Source: Basidiobolus meristosporus CBS 931.73 (lineage: Eukaryota > Basidiobolomycota > Basidiobolomycetes > Basidiobolales > Basidiobolaceae). Taken from it: a stretch of DNA of 61,909 nt. The stretch is from NCBI GenBank assembly GCA_002104905.1, contig MCFE01000526.1, positions 1 to 61,909 on the forward strand, written 5' to 3'. Shown piece after piece: positions 23,448 to 33,685 of the stretch. The translations under genes and the position numbers were made by a program. Position 1 is the first letter of the stretch. Every line of letters starts with the position of its first letter. Below the pieces are notes generated by a model that did not search any database, was not told the DNA's origin, and saw only the letters and a list, made by a program, of their open reading frames with translations.

Positions 23448-25958
23448 GTCTCCACCTGGAAAATATGACTGTTTGTCTGCCAAATAGCCAGTACCTGAGA
23501 TATTAGGAGCTGTAAGTTTAGAGAAACTTGAATTCAGCCAGTATCTTGATGGTATTCTACTGGCCTTTTCTTAATTTTTTTTCTTAGGGATAGTCTACCA
23601 GTTTTTCTGCAGGACTATGCAAAATTAAAAGTACCACTTTATATTTTCAAAACTCACACAACACCTAGTACATATTCCAAACAATCTAGTAACAAGTCAC
23701 CCAAAATTTTCCAAGTCTATAATTAGCTATTCCTACTCGTCAAATGTGGAGCCACGATATATTTCTACTTCAGGTGCCTGACTAATTGATTTTTAGGTAT
23801 GATACTAATATGGATATTTGACAGTATGCACTGCTTTGTACAATTATTGGGACTGAGGTTTAAGTATCGAGAATATGAATACTGAATATTGCTATGATGT
23901 ATGGGGAGCTACTGACTATAGCAAAACCGCCATGATTGCAAAAATACTGAATAAATAGGCGGATTACTTATAATCTTCAACAGATACTAGGGTTATTAAA
24001 TGCAAAACAGCAAGGGTTACATCTGAAAGATGTACAGACCGGGACTAGTCTTTGTTTGTCACTAATGTGCATACCTTTTGCACGTAGTGTCCTGTTAATA
24101 TGTCACTCAGTAACCAAATATTTTTCATTGCCCATGGCCTACAAATCGGTGGCTAGTTCTCATAGTCTACAGATGAGCATATTCCATATAGTCTCTAACA
24201 CAGTCCCAAACCCTGATTTCGAAAGTTTTGAGGTATTTTTATGTGGATGTTGGTGATACACTTGGGCAATACCAATGCTAATGTAATAATATCTAAATCC
24301 AGGGTAATTCAAATATTTTCATTTATTGTGGTGCCAATATATATGCTACCTGACCCACCTAGAAATCGGCATACATACTGCTAGAGCTGATGCTCAGGGT
24401 TCTTGAGTGATTACTGCTGCAACACAAGATGATGCATTTTTTCGATATAGCCAAGAGTTCTCCCTATTCGGCGTCCGCTAAATACATATTATACCTGCCG
24501 CATCCATTGTACAACAGAGGTCCACGATGGTAATAGAATCATCACAAGGAACCAATATATCGGAACACTATTTCCAACTGAGTACTAATTCACATCACGC
24601 CAGCTGTATCCAATAACTGAAATAATATTACTCTTCACATATTTGCAATGATAGTCATTGTGCCGCTTCCGACTGATCTGAAATTAGCTACCAGCTACCG
24701 CATGAAGCAAAAGCAGGCTTGTTTTTCTCTTTACCTCATTATCAAGTGTTGGCCACCAATCCTGATTGGCGACCTAGGGTTAAAGCACCGCACCATGAAT
24801 TCCAGGATTACATCAGCACTAACGAATTGGCTACTCAAGGAGTACATACAGGAAACGCCATGTTACCTACCGCTGTAGCCGTATGAGGTAACCTTCGTGT
24901 GGGTGGAGGGTCTAATTGGGTTCCACAAGATAACGATAGCAATGCTTTAGCCTTATGTATGGCCGAGTATTTATTGGGCCGGTCATGTGAGGAATAAAGG
25001 TGGGCGGGCACTGAGTATCCGGTAACCTACCAATAATTCAACTTGTATCATACCTGTAACCCATTGCTCATTTCCAAGGCTTGGACATTCAGGTTCGAAC
25101 CATCACCATTCGGGAAAGGCTTTGAGGAGAATGGTACACACAGCAACCGAGAGTTCACTATCAGAATCACAAACTGGATGAACGATGCAAATGGGTTGAA
25201 AATCGAAACCGATAAACCAGTAAGGCACCGGCAGAACCGGTTTTTCCCCAAGAGAGACTGCTGGCTGAGGCATATTGGGGCCAGCGGGTGGATGGATCCA
25301 ATGAAGCCTCCCGCTGGTGTTTGGCTAAACACTCCCACAATACGCCAGTCGATTTGCCAATCTAATGCATCCTTGTCCATCGACCGAATTTCGAGTGTTT
25401 CAGCAGAATCCCGCCAGTCAATCCGGAATGTCAACCACCGATATAACATCGATATAAATGTTCATATTTAGATCAGTGGCAATGTCTCTGAATGAAGGTG
25501 GGATTGGTTTGAAGGCCCACATGATCCCCACTTGATTGATTGTTGCGTTTGATCGAGCACCATGAATCTATTTATCCATTTGGAGGGCATCTCTTCCGAA
25601 CAGGACACATGATGCGGTTACGTAACTTCGCTGGTAACGATCAGAACCAAACTAGAAGCATACCAAGGTTAACGAGAGTTTCGTGAGGTCAACAAATTTA
25701 TTTATGGAGCTCGATTAAATTGTTAGTGCTAGGATATTGATGCATTAGAGAATTCCAGAATTAGGTGCGTCCCAAGAATCCATGGGCCGGGGGTGAAAAT
25801 ATTCACTTACAATACACTTGAGATTCCGCCAGGAAGAGCGGTGGATTATTCGCATAAGGCAAGGTCAGAGATTCTTGAGGTGGTATCTATCGTACGGAGT
25901 GGTGGTGAAGATGAATGCTATGTACAACGTGTCATCAGGGTGTGGCTTGTGAGCAACA
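23448..25958. other. Gene-poor stretch
   Basis: About 2.5 kb. Overlapping plus and minus frames at 25043-25471 (142 and 133 codons) are mutual shadows without motifs. A ~45-bp string after the solo LTR (about 23521-23562) resembles one before it (about 22952-22996), hinting that the LTR sits inside an older repeat. Nothing else was recognised. Confidence 0.4.
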
Positions 25959-27000
25959 TTATAGAGCCTGCTGCTTTCGGGCCAAGTGGTTTTCAATTTG
26001 AATTTTACAGTCTTTGTCGAGATGTGTCAGCAGTCCAGTAAGCCCGTCGAAGCGGCATCGGTACCCATTCTTGGCCATGAGATACGTAAAGGCTGCCTGG
26101 TCTTGACGATGGTTTGCCCTGCTGGAGCCGACCGGGGCAATGCAGTCCTTCAGAAGGCCGCATTGAGCCCAGGGCTTGATAACGTCATTCATGATGGTTG
26201 TGTTTCTTGCGTCGAACGCGATGAATGCCCCGTTGCAGTTGACAAATTTCGCATACCTATCCATGGAGTCGTCAAAGTGCTTCATCATACCAGGATGGGT
26301 GAAATCCGGGATCGTGCCCTTACTTGGTGGGCTGAAGATACCGTACTTCTCCACATAGTTCACCACGTCAACCAGGAAGTGGGGGAAGGCGCGATCACCA
26401 GAATCCATCCAGAGAATAACCCCAGGGTAACGCTGAGCCACTTCGTAGATTATACCGGTCTTCCAGCCGTATTCGCCGCGGTTGATATGGACACTCCAAA
26501 AGGAGGGGTATTGGGAGTAGTCGAAAGTTACCAGCTCATGGAAGTATCCCTGTGCTTTGAAATCCTCAAGTGTAGCCCGCTGAAACTCACCAATTCCCAA
26601 GTCGTACACAACTATTCTTGGGCGGAGCGAGGGAGGCATATAGCGAATCGTGTCTTGTAGGGTATATAGATAGCTTTGAAGTGGGCAGAAGTGGTTTGCG
26701 CTGGCTGCCGTAACAATAGTGTACTTGAACTCCTCTATATTTTCAGCTACGAAAGAACATGAATAAATGTGGCGGTGGAAGGCTTGCGCTCGGATACATA
26801 CCTGGGGCGTGCGGTAAGGCGGTGTCGCCCCGGTGCACAAAGCCCATACCGAAGAATAACAATCCGCAAACGAATAACACCGCTATTAGCACAAACAGAT
26901 TCTTGAAGGATCTCAGGTACTTCTGGTTATAGGGTTTGTGTATTTTGGACGAGTATTCCTCCGTAGTAAGGAGGGGCTCATTAAAATACTTTACCATCAT
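25959..27000 (-). CDS. Type II membrane glycosyltransferase-like protein (DUF1647-like)
   Basis: Two exons: 27000-26802 and 26746-25959, 55-nt intron with GTATGT donor; 328 residues. A short cytosolic tail is followed by one membrane anchor at about residues 35-55, so the C-terminal domain should face the Golgi/ER lumen. The luminal part opens with YTIVTAASANHFCPLQS and carries GEYGWK, ILWMDSGD (a DxD-like acidic motif), a cysteine-rich PWAQCGLLKDCIAP and NHRQDQAAF. This arrangement resembles nucleotide-sugar transferase families of the DUF1647 kind; donor and acceptor sugars cannot be told from sequence. The motif assignment is from memory of the family, not a search. Confidence 0.78.
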
Positions 27001-29135
27001 ATATCAATGGGGGGCAGGTGACTGAACGAAGTAGAGAGAATCAGGAGATGATAAGTACCAAGAGGCCAATTTGTACACTCGTAGCAACAGATGTGTATTT
27101 TGAGGAATAGCGGTCTAAGACAGCTCCATGAGAGGCGCACAGTTATATATCCGTAACGAACACCGAGTAAACCAGCTTTTGTTAATATACACCAGGGTGA
27201 AGTGATTGGTATTTCCGCCAAAGCCCCTCCCTATTGGATGTGCGCCCAGCCAACTCCATATTGATTTTAATTACAATCAATAATCATCGATCCGAATCGA
27301 TTTTCCCTCTTGAAAGCTTATTTTTACCATATGAGGAAGAAGCAATCCAAAAGCGTAGAGATAAAGGTTTATATACATATTAACGGATGAACTAGCGAGG
27401 GAGCATGGAACGCTGCCAAAGGCGTTGAGCAAAGTTTCATCAAATTGGATGTAGAGTAATATCGCTGTTACACTCTCTGCGCCGAGTCCTAAAACAAGCA
27501 ACCCCGTATCCTAGAATTCAGAGAGCACTGTCTTACTGAGATCTTGAGGCACTCGTTGGTTGATCACTACATCATAGGTGCCTTAAAATTTTTCCTCCGC
27601 TCCCTTTGCCGCGGTGCCAGCAAGTCCATCGAAGCAAGAACAGCACCCGTAGCGGCACTGATCGCGGCCAACTCCACTGGACAATTGGCACCGTGGTGGG
27701 TTCGAATGGAACGCATGACTGTGTCACCATTTCCTAATCTAAAATTATCTGATGTCATGATTCGTCCATTGGATTTAGATTGCGTTTTTTTAGCTCTCCA
27801 TGGTGCGGCTTGGTTTGGCTGTTTGTATTAATGGGTATTCTGGTCCAACATCCCACCCCCATTGAGGAGTGGCGACCAGCTCGGTCAACGTGAAAATCCA
27901 CGCAGCAAGCCTTTGCAAACTCCAATCATCTTCCCCTTGTCACCTTGTACCTCCCACTCTGCAGAGAAAACCGGAAGATCCCTGTTTATTCCCGTTTCAC
28001 GTCATGTGTGTGCCGACACCAAGATCTAGATTTCCATTGCTGCAAGGATGTGTTCACCACCTGAGCAATGATCTCAATGGTAGCGAAATCAAGAAGCAGG
28101 GCTTCCGGGCAATGTGTAAGCCATCCGTCATCAATTCAATTTCAGCCCAACGCAGTAGAAATATGCCGTGCCAGGTTACCTGGACGGGATGTATCCAGTA
28201 GCACGCAAGAGGACGCTGGTGATGAATCCCGTGGAACCAGGCAGCTCGGTTGAAGTCATAGATTGTCATTGCCTGAAGAGTCTTGCCCGAATTTGCGTTG
28301 TTGAATGCATGGCCATGCTTAGGGTAGCACTGATATATGAGGGATGCCGATTTTCCCGGATACTGAAATTTAGTCGGGCTTCGACGCGGAGTAATGATAC
28401 TCCACGTGCATACGTAATTCCATGGCCATCCCGTCGCGTGTGGGTGGCCACAGTCAGCGAGTAGGTGAGCACAATCGACGTTTGGAAGGCGAGCGTTGCA
28501 GCCATGACGCACGATCCTGTTGTGCATCACCAGTGCTGTACAAACACTGGTTATTTTTAGGTGCGGTGTTTCATTTTCCATGCATGATGCAGTAGTGGAG
28601 CGGACCAATGGTGCCCTTATTGTCTTGCGAGGGGATGGCCAGTACGCATCCCATTTGAGCTGATTAAACTCCATCGAAGTGAGAAACGTCGTTAAAACAA
28701 CCTGCATGCTAACAGGATGATGGCAGGATCAGTATTCAGGCATGAATTTCCCGGAGACGAGTTGAGGTGTGGGGTCGGATGCCCTAATAAGGATAGCAGG
28801 CGAAATTCGACGAGGTTACATATCATTGCTTTCTTAGCATGTTTCCGACCAGTTATGCATTCAGAGTAACCCGCGACAAAGGCTGATATTCCCTTCTATT
28901 ATTCCTTGAACAATGGGCCGCCCGCGCTTGAAAATACCCGAGAGGAAAGGTGATGCCATAGGTCTCTGCCTTCCTCTGAACAGTCTCCAGCACTCTAGCC
29001 CGCTTGCCTATATATTACTGCTGTGTCTGGGGATTCGTTCAAAGCTTTCCCCCTCCTTACTGACCGAAACTCCCTGAATTGGTGGGCGAAGTGTTCCGAA
29101 ATCCTCATTTGAATCCCCCTAATACTGAGTTAGAA
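27001..29135. other. Intergenic between divergent glycosyltransferase-like and metalloprotease-like genes
   Basis: About 2.1 kb. The largest frame, 28054-28707 on the minus strand (217 codons, ATG start), has no recognisable motif and overlaps several frames on the other strand. I do not call it a gene. Nothing else was recognised. Confidence 0.4.
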
Positions 29136-30584
29136 ATGCCGTTGATTTTGTTACTGCTATGGTTTGGTGTATCCATGTTCAATGGACTCTTTGCGAGAGG
29201 CATAGACCACCTTGACAATCCCCTCGTCTGCTACGATCACCCAAGGCCCTGGCAGAAGACCTACAAGATCCGAGTGGAGTGCGAGATGGAGGATGTTGGC
29301 AAGTTGAAAGGAGCACGAGTAATGTCCCCCGGGGAGCCAGCATTAAAACTGCAGCTTCAATGTAACGCAGAGCCAGAGAGATGCGACAAAGTCAGAGCAA
29401 CATTCGACACGGCATTCCGGCTGATCACGAATGTGGTGGTCTTCCGCGAACCGCTTGTTGTCAACGCCTCCTTCGTTTCTTTCTGCCAAGAGTTCAACGA
29501 GTGTAACCGAGATTTTCGAATATTGGGTAAGGTTTCTCCGTAGTCTCGTTTCGTTCGTATCCCAACATTGATCCCTCAAGGAAAGGAAGCGCAGGCCCCT
29601 CCAGAACGATTGTTTTGGTGGACGATGATGGACGAAAGCGGGCATTCCCTCAGGCTTTACTAAAGCAGAAGGGCTACGCCAAACACCCCAAATTCAGCCC
29701 TTCAGATATCATGGCCTCGTTCAACTCGGACGTGGATTTCTGGTTTCAAGTAAGTCGATCAGACAGTTTGGGCCCCCTTCCTGGCTGCCCTTAACTGAGA
29801 TTATCTGATGTAGGATGAAGGCGCCATGCAGAAAAGTCAAAGCGATTTTCTGTTCGTAATAATCCACGAATTGGTCCATGGACTAGGTGTTTCCTCGTCG
29901 TGGATGGATTATCTTCAAGACACGACCAAGGCGCTCACACCAAACATTTTAGTGGCCGCCACAGCAGAGCTATACATATTCGGTGGGTTTGTAGAGAATA
30001 TGTTTGATAAGTACATAGTCGAGTATCCATCGCTGAAGCCGCTGACAGATATGGTGGACCAGCTGGATGAATTCGCAGGTGGGCCGGGATCGATCTTCAG
30101 CAGTGTGGAGGAATTCAACCAGACATTCCACAACTCCCCACAATACATACATGCGGCCAGAATGGTGAACCTGACCACCACCCCACACACTCTGGCGTTT
30201 GTTCCACGAAACGCGTCCATGAACGAGCCGATTATTCTAGAGACTAGCCTTAATCCGTTTATTCCTGGCAGCTCTATATCTCATTTTGATTTTGCATCAT
30301 TCAGCGATTCCCCGGATTTCTTGATGAGATTCATGGAGGATAGGGGTGTCTCAATAGACGAAAACGTCGGCCGTGGTGGCCATTACATAGGGGGGGCGAT
30401 TGGCCCCCAGCTAATCAGTATTCTGGAAACGCTAGGTTACGAAATCAATCCGGCGCCAAGACCCCTGTCCGATTTCATATCGAAGGTTGAATCCGGCGCC
30501 GATGGCCAGAGAAGGCTGTGCGGCACGCTCTGGATCATCTCAACCATCGTCTTATACTTCCTATGTACATACTTGCTAGTGTGA
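29136..30584 (+). CDS. Secreted/anchored HEXXH metalloprotease-like protein
   Basis: Three exons: 29136-29526, 29586-29749, 29814-30584; 1326 nt, 441 residues; introns 59 and 64 nt. The first ~20 residues (after MPL, a run of Leu/Trp/Phe/Val) form a signal peptide. The zinc motif HELVHGLG is at residues 203-210, followed by SSSW, a pattern seen in secreted zincins of unassigned role in early-diverging fungi. The third ligand is not obvious; a His in SISHFDF downstream is a candidate. N-glycosylation sequons are present. The last ~20 residues are strongly hydrophobic, indicating a membrane or GPI anchor. The acceptor of intron 1 (AAAG at 29582-29585) is unusual but is the only one that keeps the frame. 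Confidence 0.82.
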
Positions 30585-32281
30585 TTTTTTGCTCGACATT
30601 ATATGGATATTTATATCTGGAGTGTAGTGCGACAGCTCCCGGGTCGTATATTCCAACCAGCCGCAGCCAGAAAATGCAGGTAGGAATTGATCATTCTTTG
30701 GCGATATTCATCATGTAAATAGGAGCCGGCATCGACTTCCCAATAAAGGGCCCTCGTCTGAAGACACTTGCGAAACCATTGAGCCTCGATTGTTGGCGAT
30801 AGTGGCACCAATCCTCTGTTTCGTTATAAGTCGCCCTTGATCCAGCACAATGGGCCGATAGGATGTAACTCGAATTGTAATCTCCGATCATAATGCATCA
30901 TCAATTTTCTGGATTAGGATCTGGCCAGGTGGCAATCTGTTCAGTTGGCGTGCTCTGGCATTCAACAAAGATGATGCGACACCCAAAAAACACCCACCGA
31001 ATAGGCGACCGGTTGGCACTGAAGATGTGGCATATGCATGGCAATCCACTTAATTGGGAGAAGCAGTTCGTCGTCGGGATTCACGCCAGGTTGCATGGTG
31101 GGTTGATACTGCATGTTTCTAGACCAATCTGTGCTGTAAGGGTATTAGATATGGTTGATTTGTGGCATGAGGATATCTAAAAAATGAGATTGCGGCAACA
31201 GGAGCAACTCAGAAACCAACACTGGGGAGGAACGGTTGTGGTAGCCTCTGTCACACATAATGTATTCTCTAAATCACTCTGGATTCAATCTATTCACAGT
31301 CCAATAGCTCCGAAACCTGGTCACGAGTAGAGCAATCCTGACCCCTCATCAGGTTGTGCAAGGTCTAGGGTGATGATGATGATATTTGGCAAGATTCACA
31401 TGATTCCCCTTCGATATGTTCTACGCCAAGTTCATGCTTCCAAAATTTTTTGCCACTTGTAACCAATGCCTACTGCCAATAGCAGAATCCAACAAATGGA
31501 TGCAGGCATCAAGACCACCATCTCCCAAGTATGCAACAGCGGTTGTACATTGTATATCCAGCGATGAAGCATAACCAACGATGGGGTTCTACCTAGCAAT
31601 TGGCTCTGCGTAGTTTAACATTCATTGGGCACACTTTTGCTCAGATCCCCGGTGAAATGGAGGCTTCGGAACGTCTGACATGTTCCAAAATCCTGGAGTT
31701 GTCTAAAAATAAGGTATGAAAGAAACTCCACCTGTAGAGCAGGTATGAAAGAAATTCTACCCGTAGACCAGGTATGAAACCAGATCGTATGAAGAGGTGG
31801 GTGCGACACTAATCAGTGCAGTTCTTCCACTCAACTGGTTTTTCATCTATTCAAATCTTATTCCAAGAACCAGAGCTCAAAAAAATATCTGCGGCTTTGA
31901 CAGCAAAGGAGAGGCGTGTTCAAGCTCCACCGTTTCTCTAACAATCGTCAAGGTTGCATTAAGGTGGAGAATCCAATTCCTCATGCCAGAAATTGGCCTA
32001 TACTGAGCATCATTCAATGATTGTTGTGGGGGGGGGGGGGTGCTACAATAATTAGTATTGCACCTGATTGTTCATTGACCTGATCTGACAGACCATTTCT
32101 TGGAATTCATTTTGCAAGATCGTTTCAGTTCTTCAGAAGTGTGGGAACATTGCAAAGATAGACAGGCCCCCACGCTATGTACGTTTCTTTCCAAGGGCCT
32201 TCCGCCATACATTCTGTTATTTGGTTTTGCAAACTTCTACAAATAGCAGATATCTAATTCTGTGGAATTTAGTGGGTGGCT
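30585..32281. other. Gene-poor stretch with a G13 homopolymer
   Basis: About 1.7 kb, with short frames only. An uninterrupted run of 13 G lies at 32028-32040, and a short GAT repeat near 31370-31380. No gene was recognised. Confidence 0.45.
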
Positions 32282-32502
32282 TGTTGCAAGGGTCTTGAAG
32301 ATATTGGAAGTGATTAGGAGAACACGTAGGTTATGTGATTTTAACTTAATGATTTATTGAATGTAATAGTGGCATTTATACTTTTTCATGGTCTTAGCAT
32401 AGTAAGCATGTAGATTAGGTTTAAGAAGGTCCCAAGAACATGTGTGCAAAGTTTGGGGCTGTTTGGACAACTTTGAGAATTTTCATGTTCTGGGTACCTG
32501 AT
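32282..32502 (-). mobile_element. Copia LTR fragment, minus orientation
   Basis: It starts at the outer TGTTGCAAG end (the reverse complement of the LTR 3' terminus) and covers roughly the promoter-proximal 220 bp of the LTR. It stops where a second, separate LTR fragment begins at about 32503. Confidence 0.85.
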
Positions 32503-32750
32503 ATTTAAATGGTCTTGGCAAAACAAACACGTACATTATGTTTTGAAAGGTCCCAAGAATATGTGTGCAAAGCTCGAGGGCTTTTGGACAACTTTGAAAT
32601 TTTTCACCAGAATATCAGGTACCAAGGACATGGGGATTATCAAAGTAAATCTCGACAAAAAATTTGGGCAAGATATTCCAAGATTCATAGACTATGATCT
32701 AAATGGCCAAGTTAATGGAACAATTGGGTGTAATTACGAAATTTACAATA
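32503..32750 (-). mobile_element. Second Copia LTR fragment, minus orientation
   Basis: It holds the 5' two thirds of the LTR in reverse orientation and ends in ATTTACAATA, the same altered terminus as the LTR starting at 16861. It is joined directly to the 246-bp dispersed segment. Confidence 0.85.
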
Positions 32751-32996
32751 TGGCTGGACATACTTCAGCAGCTCTAAATGCTCAGTGTTGGCCTAAAGCC
32801 TGGCACTATTACATTGTAGTCAACATGGGAAACCTTAATCGAATGGTTCGATCTTACCCACCAAGATATAATATATGTTTCATGTAGTAATACCAGCATC
32901 CACAATAGCCTAATAGATGTGATGGAAAGCAGGTAACAAGGCTAACACTACTGTCAGCAAATGCTCGAAAATACTATCATGCATGAACATTACGAG
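32751..32996 (-). repeat. Dispersed 246-bp segment, copy B
   Basis: Reverse complement of 16615-16860, including the exact junction with a Copia LTR end. Confidence 0.85.
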
Positions 32997-33186
32997 TTAT
33001 CTGTAGTGTCTACACAAGTATTGGTCAGATAAAGCTTGGTGAGCAAGGTTTACTGAGCATCTAACAAAACCTCTATACAACAGTGGTCCACTTCATGAAG
33101 ATGGGGTAATGCTACTGGCAATATCGAGGTTCTCTAAAAAACAGAGGTTGGGAATGGGTAGAGACGGGAAACGTTAAACGCAGCAA

Positions 33187-33466
33187 TCAGTTGATAGAGC
33201 GGAAGCGTTTTCTCATGTCCAACTATTCGTGCATGGGACGAACGATTAGTATCAGTGAGGCCAAGTATACTTTTCAAACCAAAAGAGCTTACCAAGCTAC
33301 GTTTGCAAGCCGAGAAACTTTTACGCAACTGCTGGCACTCCTCAGGAACCTTATCAGCGTGTTGGGGTTTGAAGCATTCTTTGATGGGATTGCGTTCTAC
33401 CAGGACACAATCCGATTTCAACATACAATTTACCAGTTCTTGGCGGATATTATCGCAGGAGGGCAT
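33187..33466 (-). CDS. COA5/Pet191, cytochrome c oxidase assembly factor
   Basis: Twin-CX9C protein of the mitochondrial intermembrane space needed to assemble complex IV. Two exons: 33466-33293 and 33222-33187, 70-nt intron; 210 nt, 69 residues. C4-x9-C14 and C44-x9-C54 are intact, with C20 and C31 between them. The family strings SDCVLVER and PEECQQLRKS are present, and the tail LDMRKRFR is supplied by the small second exon. Reading on past the donor would give a long spurious tail, so the intron is firm. It is divergently arranged with PIG-S; the 219-bp gap must hold both promoters. Confidence 0.95.
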
Positions 33467-33583
33467 TGTTTAAAAAGGCAAAAAGCAACTGCTTCCGAGC
33501 TGAACCGTCTCGTCCATTAATCAAATTATTTCACAATCTCGTTTGCATATGTTTGGTTAATTGTGTATAAACCCTGATCCATA

Positions 33584-33604
33584 ATGCGTTTACGATAAAC
33601 GCAT
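33584..33604. promoter_or_regulatory. Perfect 9-bp inverted repeat in the COA5/PIG-S divergent promoter
   Basis: ATGCGTTTA, spacer CGA, TAAACGCAT. It lies roughly midway between the two start codons (118 bp from the COA5 ATG, 82 bp from the PIG-S ATG). The symmetry suits a dimeric regulator, but no factor can be named. Confidence 0.45.
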
Positions 33605-33685
33605 AATCCGGTTTCTATAAAATCGCCTCGATTACGGCCGCGTTACTTTGTGGGTTGTATTGTTTTCAGCTAGAAGGAAAGCGAC

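Noticed and set aside
25089-25100. GGTTCGAACC resembling a tRNA B box
   Set aside because: No matching A box or cloverleaf arms could be drawn around it; the similar string near 27709 failed the same way.
28054-28707. 217-codon minus-strand ORF between two real genes
   Set aside because: No motif, odd composition, and several overlapping frames on the opposite strand. I could not support it as a gene, although transcript evidence could change that.
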